From Salinispora mooreana (lineage in GTDB: Bacteria > Actinomycetota > Actinomycetes > Mycobacteriales > Micromonosporaceae): a stretch of 64,000 bases of DNA. The translations under genes were made by a program, and so were the position numbers. The stretch is taken from contig NZ_KB900614.1 in NCBI RefSeq assembly GCF_000379065.1, forward strand, positions 2,285,149 to 2,349,148. Direction: 5' to 3'. The number at the start of each line of letters is the position of its first letter. The first letter of the stretch is position 1. This document shows positions 34,750 to 43,663 of this stretch, one piece after another. The notes beneath the pieces are model-generated. The model worked only from the letters and a program-made list of their open reading frames with translations, was not told the origin of the DNA and made no database searches.

Positions 34750-36850
34750 CCGGCCAGGAATGCTCGATTCGGTCAGGCTGGCGGCCAGGAACGCGCCGAT
34801 CTTTCGGCTCTACCGGCGCCGGGACCGCCTCCGTGCGACCCTGTGCAGGGTCAACGTGGCCCTCGGCCAGGCGGATCCGCAAGACCCACTCACCCGTCGC
34901 CGTCTTCGCGAGCTCGACACCGCCGCGGTCCTGCTCGGCCAGGCCAGGTGGCACGCCGAACGCGCTCGGGCGACCGGCGACACCGCCGCGCTGAAACGCG
35001 CACGGCAGGCGTTCACCGAGGGACAACGCCTCGCGGACCGCATCGAGGCACTGGTCGCCGGTGGCAGCGGTGAGTACGCGACAGACCGCTTCCCCGTCCT
35101 GGAGCGGGCGGGCACCGAGATCGATCGCTGCCAGGGGGTTCCCCTGGTTCCCGCCATCACGCCGGTGGTCGTCCTGCGGGGCAGCGACGAGGAGATGGGC
35201 GCGCAGTACGCCCGACAGATCGCGGCTATTTTCGGTCGCTGGATTCTCCGGTACGGCGTGCGTCGGCTCACCGCCGACGAGCGTGTTGAGGTCGGCCGGT
35301 GGGAGGCCGTCCACGGCGAACACCTGCCCTGGTTGGGCCGATTCGTCGACGGGTGGGTGGCCGGCGCGCGTGAGTCAGGAGTCAGGCTCGACCGAGCATC
35401 GATCATGGACTTGTGGGTGGGGCACCGGCCACCGGCCACAAGTTGGCTCGACGCTTCCTCCGGGCTACCCGAACTACCCCCGATCGCCTGCACGTCCCTC
35501 GCGGCCTGGGGGGATTCCACGCCGGACGGTGCCTTGGTCGCCGCAGCCACTGGTGATCACGAACTCTCGTACCAGGTAACTGTGGCAGCCTTCCCCGACG
35601 ACGGCCATCCATTCGTGCACACCATCTTCAGCGCGGCCGGCACACTACCGACCGTCGGTCCCAACTGGTTCTTCGGCCACCCCGGCATGAATCGATCCGG
35701 GCTGGCCTACGTCCACCACGGCGGCGGGCCGAAGTTCCTCGAACCGCGAAGCTCCTGGGGATACGGCCTGCGACGCACGCCATCGGTCTGGCACCTCCTC
35801 CGCTACGCCACGTCCGCCCACGACGCCCGCGAGATGGAACAGAGTTGGCCGATCGGTGACGTCGGACGTGGTGACCAGGCGACGGTGGGCGGCTTCTACG
35901 CCGACGCCGACTACGCGTACATCATCGAAGGGCGAGACGATCCCGCCGCGGTCCGTGAAGCGGGCCTGCTCGGTGAACGCGATTTCCTGTATGCCAACAA
36001 CAGTGCGATGCACCCCGACGCGGTCCGCAGCGAATGGATGCGGCGGGCCCCCGACGGGAGCTGGCTCTGGGACCGGGAGGGCGGCTACCGGCCAGCCACA
36101 CCGCGTGGGATGACCAAGTCGCCGACCATGCTGCTCAAATGGCTCAGTGGACGCATGAGCACCGACGAGCTACTCGTCGCCGGCATGCAGTTCGCCTACT
36201 GGAACAGCTACCACCGCAACGTGTTCCTCCGCCGCATGGCCGACGCCCACCACGGCCACCTCGACGTTGAGGCCATGCGGGCCATATACCGAACCGTGGG
36301 TACCGCGCCCGCCGGATCCTGGGCGGCGGCCGTCCGCCGCTACCGGCGCACCGGCGAGTGGGGTCGCATCTCCGCGGCGCATGCGTCCAACGCGTTTGTC
36401 GCCATCATGAAGCCGTCGACCGGGTACTACTCGCTGTGTACCGGACCCGCCCGCAGAGGCGCCGCACCGATGTCACCCGACTCGGCGATGATCGTTCGCG
36501 GAGAGACCAACGCCTTCTGGGACCTCGAACTCCCCGACACGCCAACCGCCCTCGTCGAGCGCGCCGAAGCGCTGGCGGACCAGCTACTCGGCCACGCGCG
36601 CGACGCCGCGGCGGGAGCCACGCTAGCCGGAGAGACGGCGTCTGACGTTGAGGAATGGCTCGCTGCCGCCCAGACGGACACCTCATCGCCCCGGGACGGC
36701 GACGGCATCGAGGCCCTTGGCCGTCGAGTACGCGCGGCGACCAGAGCCCAGGTCCGGGCCCGGCAGATCCTGCAACTGGGTGACCCGCCACCCGAGTTCA
36801 CCCTTCCCGAGAGGCGGGAGCCACCCCGGCCGTCAGTTGATACTCCATAG
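34742..36850 (+). CDS. C45-type Ntn-hydrolase/acyltransferase (phospholipase B-like)
   Basis: A 702-residue protein from ATG 34742, overlapping the GbsR stop; GTG 34739 is equally possible. After a roughly 110-residue helical N-terminal part, the catalytic domain opens with PAITPVVVLRGSDEEMGAQYARQI. The nucleophile is likely Cys250 in PIACTSLAAWGDSTPDGALV, which would be freed by self-cleavage in this family, related to penicillin acyltransferase and phospholipase B-like proteins. Further conserved pieces are FGHPGMNRSGLAYVHHGGG, LYANNSAMHPD and FVAIMKPSTGYYSLCTGP. It should hydrolyse or transfer an amide-linked acyl group. No signal peptide is seen, so it is probably cytoplasmic. The substrate is unknown. 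Confidence 0.82.
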   Translation: MADRPGMLDSVRLAARNAPIFRLYRRRDRLRATLCRVNVALGQADPQDPLTRRRLRELDTAAVLLGQARWHAERARATGDTAALKRARQAFTEGQRLADRIEALVAGGSGEYATDRFPVLERAGTEIDRCQGVPLVPAITPVVVLRGSDEEMGAQYARQIAAIFGRWILRYGVRRLTADERVEVGRWEAVHGEHLPWLGRFVDGWVAGARESGVRLDRASIMDLWVGHRPPATSWLDASSGLPELPPIACTSLAAWGDSTPDGALVAAATGDHELSYQVTVAAFPDDGHPFVHTIFSAAGTLPTVGPNWFFGHPGMNRSGLAYVHHGGGPKFLEPRSSWGYGLRRTPSVWHLLRYATSAHDAREMEQSWPIGDVGRGDQATVGGFYADADYAYIIEGRDDPAAVREAGLLGERDFLYANNSAMHPDAVRSEWMRRAPDGSWLWDREGGYRPATPRGMTKSPTMLLKWLSGRMSTDELLVAGMQFAYWNSYHRNVFLRRMADAHHGHLDVEAMRAIYRTVGTAPAGSWAAAVRRYRRTGEWGRISAAHASNAFVAIMKPSTGYYSLCTGPARRGAAPMSPDSAMIVRGETNAFWDLELPDTPTALVERAEALADQLLGHARDAAAGATLAGETASDVEEWLAAAQTDTSSPRDGDGIEALGRRVRAATRAQVRARQILQLGDPPPEFTLPERREPPRPSVDTP

Positions 36851-36932
36851 CCCTGTGGGGGTGGCGCGGCCGGTGGATCGGACGGACTCCAGGACGAAGG
36901 AATTGGCTGCTGGAGCGGCAGAAAGCGGCGAC

Positions 36933-36938
36933 TAGCAT
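36933..36938 (+). promoter_or_regulatory. -10 element of GNAT gene (leaderless)
   Basis: TAGCAT lies seven bases before ATG 36946, and there is no ribosome site. Confidence 0.5.
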
Positions 36939-36945
36939 CGGGCCG

Positions 36946-37380
36946 ATGATCACCCTGACCCGAGACGATGGCTACCTGCTCAGCACCGCGACCGAGCGGC
37001 TCGACCTTGACCTGGTCTACCACTGGCTCTCCACCGACGCGTACTGGGCCCAAGGGCGGGACCGGGCGACCGTGGAGCGCGCCTTCGCGGGCTCGATCGG
37101 CTTCGGCGTCTACCGGCCGGAGGACGGGCGCCAGGTAGCCGTGGCCCGGGCGGTGACCGACCGGGCCACCTTCGCCTGGCTCTGCGATGTCTACATCGAT
37201 CCCGCCGTGCGCGGACGTGGGCTGGCCACCTGGCTCACCGGTGCGGTCCGCGACCATCTCGCGGAGTTCGGCGTACACCGCATCCTGCTGGCCACCAGAG
37301 ACGCGCACGGCGTGTACGCCAAGCTCGGCTTCGATCCGCTCGCACAGCCGGACCGGTGGATGCAGCTCGACAACCGGTGA
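36946..37380 (+). CDS. GNAT-family N-acetyltransferase
   Basis: A 144-residue protein. The opening LDLDLVYHWLSTDAYWAQGRDR is typical of a small GNAT subgroup in which a Trp-rich helix lines the substrate pocket. The acetyl-CoA loop is VYIDPAVRGRGLATWLTGAV, and the C-terminal part LLATRDAHGVYAKLGFDPL completes the fold. It is the last gene before the BREX cluster, which is transcribed towards it. The substrate is unknown. Confidence 0.9.
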   Translation: MITLTRDDGYLLSTATERLDLDLVYHWLSTDAYWAQGRDRATVERAFAGSIGFGVYRPEDGRQVAVARAVTDRATFAWLCDVYIDPAVRGRGLATWLTGAVRDHLAEFGVHRILLATRDAHGVYAKLGFDPLAQPDRWMQLDNR

Positions 37381-37458
37381 CCGTGGCTGATGGCCGGTAG
37401 CAGCGGGTGCCACGCGCACACCCACTTGCCGGAGTCCTGGGACGGCTGCTGGGCGGGC

Positions 37459-39561
37459 TCAGGCTAGGAATGTGAAGCGGGTGAATTGGTGCAGGATGGC
37501 GGTAGCACCTTCGACATTGGCTGAGCGAGCCGCGAGCGTGGCTTCAGCGAGCCGTTTGGGAAGTGCAGCGGAGAATTTGAGCCCTTCCAGAGCTTTCTCG
37601 TCAATCTCCGGGAGGCAGAGTCGCTCACCCGCCGTCACTGCTGCCGCAGCCCACTCCGGTGGCGTCAAATCTTCTCGTAGGCGGATGCTGCGGTCGTCGA
37701 ACCGTTCGGCTGGATCGACCACTTGGCTGAGCGTCGAAGTCAGGGTTGCGTTGGTACGAAATCCTGCCCACGTCCACCAGCGTAGGTCGCCGCCCTTGTT
37801 ACGCACGATGACGTTCCCGCCGGGATGCACGAGGTGGAGCTTCTCTTCACGCACCCGGGCAAGCCGGTGCGACGCTCGTTTGGTCAGCTTCACCGGAGGA
37901 ACTCCACCGAGTAGCACCTCGCGGACGGTACGGGCCAGCATGAAGCTCAAACCGGCCCATCCGGTTCCGAGCCAACGCGCTCGTCCGCCAGCGTCAGCCG
38001 GCGCCACAAAGCACCGTCGCCGGCGCCAGTCGATGTAGGTGACACGCCAGCTGCGGCCGCCCAACAGCAGTCGGCGGTCGCCTCGGACCTCCTCGGTGAG
38101 CAGGCTCGGATCGATTCGGCCGAGTTCCTCGCGCCCGACCAACACCGTGAACTCCGGAGGCCCGGTGAAGACCGCGGTCAGCTCCATGAAGTGCCGACGA
38201 CCGAAGCGCTGTTCGGCCATGGGCCCGATGAACAGCATGTTCTCGTCGCAGTCGAGGTAGCCCTGCTCGACCAGGTGGCGGACGATCGGTCGGGCGCTCT
38301 CGCCAAACGGGCCGAGTCCGTTCCACGCCTGGGTCCAGAGCTGGTCGCCAACTCGTCGCTCCTGGAGACAGAGAGCAAGGATCTGTTGGGCGACGATGTG
38401 CCGCGGTTCGGGTGGCGGGGTCACTGGCTCCACCCAGCCGCGGGACCAGAGCAGCAGCAGCGCCGCCGCCTCGGCCAGCGCTTCCCCGTCGAGGGTCAGG
38501 AGGAGGCAGTTGTGGCTGGTTCCGGGGCGACGGCCGGTTCGGCCGAGGCGTTGCAGGAAGGAGGCGACCGAGGCAGGCGCGTCGATCTGAATGACCCGAT
38601 CCAGGTCGCCGACGTCAATGCCGAGCTCAAGTGTGCTGGTCGAGACGATGACGCAGTCCCGCGCCTCGCTGAACGCCTGCTCGGCGCGGCGACGTTCTTC
38701 GGTCGACAGCGACGCGTGGGAGAGGAAGGTGGTGATCCCCTTCTCCCGCAGCAGTTGACCGAGCTCTTCGACAGTCTGCCGAGATTCGCAGAAGACCAGG
38801 CGTTTCTCCCCGTGATGCAGCCCTGCGATCACCTGCGCCGCGTTGGATAGGGAACCCACGTAGTCCAGTTCGATGTCACCCGGCGGTGGATGCTCGGCCA
38901 CCGTCACCGGATCCGGGGCCACCACCTGCGCGGGACGACTGTCTGCCCCGGAGCCTTGGAGCCAGGTCAGGAGCTGAATGGGATTGCCGACGGTAGCGGA
39001 CAACCCGATCCGCTGCAACGGCCGCTCGGCTATCCGGCTCAGTCGTTCCAACAGGGCCAGCAGATGCCACCCGCGGTCGTCCCCGGCGAAGGCGTGCACC
39101 TCATCGATGACGACCGCGCGCAGGCCGGCGAAAAAGAGCCGGTGATCGACCCGGGTGCTGACCAGCATGGACTCCAGCGACTCGGGGGTGGTCAGCAGAA
39201 TGTCGGGCTGTTCGTAGAGCACGGCACGCCGACGTGCGGCGCTGACGTCGCCGTGCCAGACGGCAGCTCGACGGCCGAGCCAACCGGCGTACTGCTCAAT
39301 CCGGGGTTGCAGGTTGTTGAGCAACGCCTTCAGCGGGGCGAGATGGAGCACTGACGTACCGGTCCAGCGCTGCTCCGCCATCCGGGTGAGCAGTGGAAAC
39401 AGCGCTGCCTCGGTCTTGCCGCCGGCGGTCGGAGCGAGGAGCAGGGCATCCGAGCCTCCGCGCACCGGGGGGATGGCTGCGCGCTGCATCGGGCGGAGGT
39501 CGCGCCAGCCGAGGGTGTTGACCACATGGTGCAGGACGACCGGGTCGAGGTCCGACAGCAT
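37459..39561 (-). CDS. brxHI: BREX-2 DEAD/DEAH helicase BrxHI
   Basis: A 700-residue superfamily-2 helicase. Walker A is APTAGGKT (residues 43-50), then TTPESLESML, the DEVH box in VIDEVHAFAGDDRGWH, motif III LSATVGNP and motif VI LQRLGRTGRRPG, an Lhr-like arrangement. The C-terminal half has the extended domain common to Lhr-type helicases. ATG 39561 follows the brxD stop by one base, so it is the last gene of the pglY-pglZ-brxD-brxHI operon. In type 2 BREX this helicase is a standard member, though its exact task in phage exclusion is unresolved. Confidence 0.9.
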   Translation of the reverse strand: MLSDLDPVVLHHVVNTLGWRDLRPMQRAAIPPVRGGSDALLLAPTAGGKTEAALFPLLTRMAEQRWTGTSVLHLAPLKALLNNLQPRIEQYAGWLGRRAAVWHGDVSAARRRAVLYEQPDILLTTPESLESMLVSTRVDHRLFFAGLRAVVIDEVHAFAGDDRGWHLLALLERLSRIAERPLQRIGLSATVGNPIQLLTWLQGSGADSRPAQVVAPDPVTVAEHPPPGDIELDYVGSLSNAAQVIAGLHHGEKRLVFCESRQTVEELGQLLREKGITTFLSHASLSTEERRRAEQAFSEARDCVIVSTSTLELGIDVGDLDRVIQIDAPASVASFLQRLGRTGRRPGTSHNCLLLTLDGEALAEAAALLLLWSRGWVEPVTPPPEPRHIVAQQILALCLQERRVGDQLWTQAWNGLGPFGESARPIVRHLVEQGYLDCDENMLFIGPMAEQRFGRRHFMELTAVFTGPPEFTVLVGREELGRIDPSLLTEEVRGDRRLLLGGRSWRVTYIDWRRRRCFVAPADAGGRARWLGTGWAGLSFMLARTVREVLLGGVPPVKLTKRASHRLARVREEKLHLVHPGGNVIVRNKGGDLRWWTWAGFRTNATLTSTLSQVVDPAERFDDRSIRLREDLTPPEWAAAAVTAGERLCLPEIDEKALEGLKFSAALPKRLAEATLAARSANVEGATAILHQFTRFTFLA

Positions 39562-39562
39562 G

Positions 39563-40867
39563 TCAGATCGGCAGTTCGATGTCGTCCGCCGAGGCGGCGG
39601 CATTGCGCTCGACCTCGGTCAGGTCGTCGGCGCGGAGGGTCAGCTCGTAGTGGCGGCGCGGATCCCAGTCCGGGAACTGGTCGACGCGGTCGAACACCTC
39701 CGCGACCAGTTTCTTCAGGTAGATGCGGGGGGCTACGCCGACGCGTCCGCCGAGCGCACCGGTGACGGCTCGGGCCAGGATGCCGAGGTAGTCATCGTTG
39801 ACTCGAGCCTCAACCGCTGGACTGGCGTAGATCGTGCGCACCCGGGTACCGAGCTCGACAAGCGCGTCGGCCGTGAAGCCGGGCAGCCGTAGTTGCGTGG
39901 CGCGTGGGTTGTCCCAGCGTTGTTCTGGCCCGAAGTCGGTGGCGAGCCGCTGGGCGAGCGGCGCGAGGCGCTGCACTCCCTGCGGTCCGTCGAAGAAGGC
40001 CGGGGTGCCGGTAATGACGACCATCAAACCGGGAAAGCGCTCGGCGTGTATCTCGTCGATTAATTGGCGTAGCGAGTTGAGCGCCTTGTCCCGGGCGTCG
40101 GAGCGTACCCGTTGCAGCGTCTCGACTTCGTCGAGCACGAGCAGGAGCCCTTGGTGCCCGCTGTCGCGCAGGACAGTCAGCAGTCCACGCAGGAAGCTCA
40201 GCGCCGCGTAGTGGTCAAGGTCGCCCTTCACGCCGGCGGCCCGACGTGCTGCGGCGGCGACATGTGGCTGAGCGCTGAGCCAAGCCACCAGGCCATCAGC
40301 GAGGTGGTGGTCGCCGGTGGCGGTGGCAGCACGGTAGCCGCGCAGCGCCGCCGCGAAGCCGGGCGTGCTGCGGGAGATCTCGCCAAGTCGGCGCTCCAGC
40401 AGGTCGCCGACCGCGCGGTCGAGCGCCGCTGCGTCATCCTCGGCGATTACCCCGCCGGCGAGGGCGTCCTCCTCCAGCGCGAAGATCCAACCATCGAGTA
40501 CGGGCCGGAACGCGCTGGGCGAGAACTGTTCGGTGCTGAGGTGCTCGACCAGCCGTCGGTAGACGGTCTCCATCCGGTGCAGCGGCGTTTCCAGCTCGGA
40601 GATTTGCACCTCAGCGGCGGCGAAACCGCGGCGCTTGGCCCGCTCGGCCAGCCACCTGGTGAAAAAGGTCTTACCGGAGCCGTACTCGCCACGGACGGCC
40701 TTGAACACGCTGCCGCCACCGGCAACCCGGTCGAGGTCGTCGTCGAGGGCGGCGGTGAACCGGTCCAGCCCGACCGCGAGCGCGTCGAGCCCGCTGCTCG
40801 GCACGACGCCGCGGCGCAACGCGTCAACGATGTCTCGACGGCGGCGGGCGGAGATCTCGATGGGCAT
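39563..40867 (-). CDS. brxD: BREX-2 ATP-binding protein BrxD
   Basis: A 434-residue AAA-type ATPase with Walker A GEYGSGKT at residues 60-67 and the hydrophobic Asp-Glu of Walker B in LLLVLDEVETLQ. The N-terminal RRRDIVDALRRGVVPSSGLDALAVG and the C-terminal FDRVDQFPDWDPRRHYEL segments fit the BrxD family found in type 2 BREX between pglZ and brxHI. Its ATG overlaps the pglZ stop by one base (TAATG), indicating translational coupling. BrxD is thought to work with the helicase BrxHI; a direct activity is not established. Confidence 0.9.
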   Translation of the reverse strand: MPIEISARRRRDIVDALRRGVVPSSGLDALAVGLDRFTAALDDDLDRVAGGGSVFKAVRGEYGSGKTFFTRWLAERAKRRGFAAAEVQISELETPLHRMETVYRRLVEHLSTEQFSPSAFRPVLDGWIFALEEDALAGGVIAEDDAAALDRAVGDLLERRLGEISRSTPGFAAALRGYRAATATGDHHLADGLVAWLSAQPHVAAAARRAAGVKGDLDHYAALSFLRGLLTVLRDSGHQGLLLVLDEVETLQRVRSDARDKALNSLRQLIDEIHAERFPGLMVVITGTPAFFDGPQGVQRLAPLAQRLATDFGPEQRWDNPRATQLRLPGFTADALVELGTRVRTIYASPAVEARVNDDYLGILARAVTGALGGRVGVAPRIYLKKLVAEVFDRVDQFPDWDPRRHYELTLRADDLTEVERNAAASADDIELPI

Positions 40868-43572
40868 TACGGCTCCAGCTCGAACTGCTCGACCAGCAGC
40901 GCCCGGTTGAGGTGAACGGTACGGCCATCGGGGTCGATGGTGATGACGGGGTAGCCCTCGACCTGCAGGAGGCGGCGCAGCGCGGTGATGGTGCCGGTGA
41001 TCCGGTGCGCCGGTACTCCGGCCCGAGCGGCGAGGGTGTCGAGGGCGGCCCGGTCACCACCGGCGAGCAGGATGCCGAGCAGCGCGGCGACCCGCTCGTC
41101 TGCCAGCGGCGTTCGGGGATTGCGCCGCTCGGCGTAGCGGGGGCTGGCGAGCAGCGCCGGCACCAGGTCAGGGAGAGTGGGGTCTGGTGCTGGAGCCGCG
41201 GCTGCTGGGGCGGGCGCTGGATCCAGGTCGAACAGGCTCTCGGCCTGTGGTTCGACGGGGCGCCGGTGTCGGTTGCTGGCGGGCGAAGCCGAGTCGGACG
41301 GCGCTGCCATCACCTCGGCCAGCGGTTCCCGCCACCAGTCGGGGCTGGCGACCGGGCCACCGGCCCAGCCGGGTACGGCTTGGTCGTCGTTCGTGGTCAG
41401 CACAAGCAGCGGAATGACGGCCTCCGCCGGTGCGGCACCGCCGTGGTAGCCCGCTTTGCGCGGTCCGTACCGCGCCTCCTCCCGCCATGGCAGGACCACC
41501 GATCCGCCGCCGAGCGCCACCCGGCCGCCGCTCACCGCGACCTCGTCGGCGCCGGCCGGCCCGCTGCCTGTCCGCCACCGGTTCTCGCTGCTGGCGCTGG
41601 GCAGCACGACCGATTCGGGCCCTCGGTCAACGACGTGCCCGTGATCGGAGACCAAGACAACCGTTCGGTCGGCAGCCGACGCCAGCAGGTCACCGACGGC
41701 GGTGATGGTGTCCTTGCCCCAGACCGTGGTGCCCGGGTCGCTGCGGTCGAGGGCATCGTCGATCGTGTTGATCACGGCGGCGACCACCGGGATCGCCGGA
41801 TCGCCGAGCGCGGCCAGCACCTCCGGGTCCAGGGCAGCGCCAGCAGCGGCCCGCACCGCTTTCTTGTGCAGCAACCGCCCGGTGGGCCACCGCTTTGCGA
41901 ACGCCGCCAGCTCCGCCCGCTGACCACCGGTGGTGATTCGCCCGCTGAGCAGACTGCACCGGCTGGCCTCAGTAACCGTGGGCAGCGCAGCCAGCACACC
42001 GGTCCGTGGCCCACCTACGGGGGTGAGTTCCACCCAGGCCCCGCTACGGGTGACCGACTCGGCCAGCTCCGTGGCTGCCGCCACACCCATGCCGTCGAGG
42101 ACGAGCAGCAACACCTGACGACCATGGTCGAGGATCGGCTGGACCACCCGGTCGAGCACGTCTTCGACGAGCAGCAGCGCGCCCGGTTCCGCGTTGGCGG
42201 CCGTCTCGCGGGCGAGCAGGGTGGCGAACTGCTGGTCGTGACGGGACCGGCGAGCGTCCACGGCCTCGTGCAACAGCCGGTATGCCTCGGCGACCTGCAG
42301 ATCGGGGTCACCGGCGAAGACGTCGAGCCGGGCACGGTCGACCCAGCCGTCCTGACGGACCTGCCGATGCACCGCGTCCAGCAGGGTGGCGGGCGCAGGG
42401 CCATCCACGGCGTGCAGCCAGCGCAGCAGCCGCACGGCCATGCGCGCGGTCTCCGTCCGCCGGGTGTCGGCAGCACGATGCGCTTCGACTGCGGCGAGCG
42501 CCGACTGGGCGCGGGTGACCGCAGCCGGCAACGCCGACCCGCTGGCCGGCACTGCGAGCCGTACGGCATCGGCGAACGCCCGCAGTCGGTACACGAAGCC
42601 GGTGGGCAGGACGGTGGACGAGCCCAGCAGATCGGTGGTGCCAATCTCGGCGGCGATAGCCTCGGCCCGCCGCAGCATCCGCATCGCCTCAGCCTGCCCG
42701 TGGAGTCCGGAGTCGACGGTTCGATAGATCCACGCCTCGACTGCTTGGTGCAGCGCCTGGGCCTGTGTTGGGGAGAGCCGCAGGCCGCCGAAGCGTGGCT
42801 CCAACCGGGTCCGGCCGACGGCAGCGGCCACCTCGACGGCAGTCTCGCTGCCGTTGGCCCACAGCAGCCCGGCGAGCAACCCCAGTGGGATCGCGTCCAC
42901 CCCGTGCCCGGCCCGGGCGGCTGCCATGATCGGGGTGGCAGCCGGGCCGGCGGTGCTGGTCAGGTAGTCGGTGATCCCCTCGGCGACGGCGTCGGGCGCC
43001 GTGGTGAAGCGCAGCTGCCGGTGGGCGTGCGTGCTCCACTGCACGAGGCCGCTGTCATCGAGTTCGGCGGGTGGCAGGTCGAGTAACTCAGCGGCAAGGC
43101 TGCGCAGCGCGTGGTCCCGGGTGAGGAGCACCCCGGGTGGAGGTGGCCATCCGGTTGGCGGAGCGAAGTCGGTGAGCGCGTTCGCGACCCAGCGACCGAG
43201 CCGAACCAGGGTCGGGTCGAGGGCGCTCACCCCGCCGAACAGTTGCCGGACCAGATCCCACGGGTCGATCTTGCGGACGGTCTGCCGGCTGAGATGGGCG
43301 AGCAGACCGTCGCCCAATTCGCTGTCGGTCAGCTCGGTCAGCAGCACCAGTCGCTCGCCGTCAGCCCGGTCGTGCACGGCGGCACGGGCGGCGATCGGGG
43401 TGGGGCAGGGCACCACCCGCACCTGGGTTCCGGCGACGGTGAACAGCGGTTCGACGGGCCATTCCGGGCGAGCCGTCAGCGCGATAGCTTCAGCCGGGTC
43501 ATCCTCGGCGAGCCACGCCTCAACCTTCCGACGAACGGCGTCCGGCTGCGCGGCGCTGACCGGCGCGCTCAC
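40867..43572 (-). CDS. pglZ: BREX-2 alkaline-phosphatase-fold protein PglZ
   Basis: A 901-residue protein from GTG 43572. The PglZ core shows the phosphatase-like metal-binding pieces LLLVLDGMGVAAATEL (about residue 490) and VVLVSDHGHVVDRG (about residue 640), with ASRCSLLSGRI between them. The N-terminal part RLVLLTELTDSELGDGLLAHL is typical of type 2 PglZ. PglZ is the defining BREX protein and is required for host modification and phage resistance; in Streptomyces it is also toxic without its partners. The gene starts 91 bp after pglY and overlaps brxD. Confidence 0.93.
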   Translation of the reverse strand: MSAPVSAAQPDAVRRKVEAWLAEDDPAEAIALTARPEWPVEPLFTVAGTQVRVVPCPTPIAARAAVHDRADGERLVLLTELTDSELGDGLLAHLSRQTVRKIDPWDLVRQLFGGVSALDPTLVRLGRWVANALTDFAPPTGWPPPPGVLLTRDHALRSLAAELLDLPPAELDDSGLVQWSTHAHRQLRFTTAPDAVAEGITDYLTSTAGPAATPIMAAARAGHGVDAIPLGLLAGLLWANGSETAVEVAAAVGRTRLEPRFGGLRLSPTQAQALHQAVEAWIYRTVDSGLHGQAEAMRMLRRAEAIAAEIGTTDLLGSSTVLPTGFVYRLRAFADAVRLAVPASGSALPAAVTRAQSALAAVEAHRAADTRRTETARMAVRLLRWLHAVDGPAPATLLDAVHRQVRQDGWVDRARLDVFAGDPDLQVAEAYRLLHEAVDARRSRHDQQFATLLARETAANAEPGALLLVEDVLDRVVQPILDHGRQVLLLVLDGMGVAAATELAESVTRSGAWVELTPVGGPRTGVLAALPTVTEASRCSLLSGRITTGGQRAELAAFAKRWPTGRLLHKKAVRAAAGAALDPEVLAALGDPAIPVVAAVINTIDDALDRSDPGTTVWGKDTITAVGDLLASAADRTVVLVSDHGHVVDRGPESVVLPSASSENRWRTGSGPAGADEVAVSGGRVALGGGSVVLPWREEARYGPRKAGYHGGAAPAEAVIPLLVLTTNDDQAVPGWAGGPVASPDWWREPLAEVMAAPSDSASPASNRHRRPVEPQAESLFDLDPAPAPAAAAPAPDPTLPDLVPALLASPRYAERRNPRTPLADERVAALLGILLAGGDRAALDTLAARAGVPAHRITGTITALRRLLQVEGYPVITIDPDGRTVHLNRALLVEQFELEP

Positions 43573-43663
43573 GACAGCGACCGATGCTCTGTGGCTGCCC
43601 GCGGTCGGTCAGCCGCGCCCCCGGTGTCGCCCCATTCGGCTGCGGTGTGGTGGCCCAGACACA

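Noticed and set aside
40912..43086. 724-codon plus-strand open frame
   Set aside because: It lies entirely opposite pglZ and its composition (Gly/Arg/Gln/His) is typical of a GC shadow.
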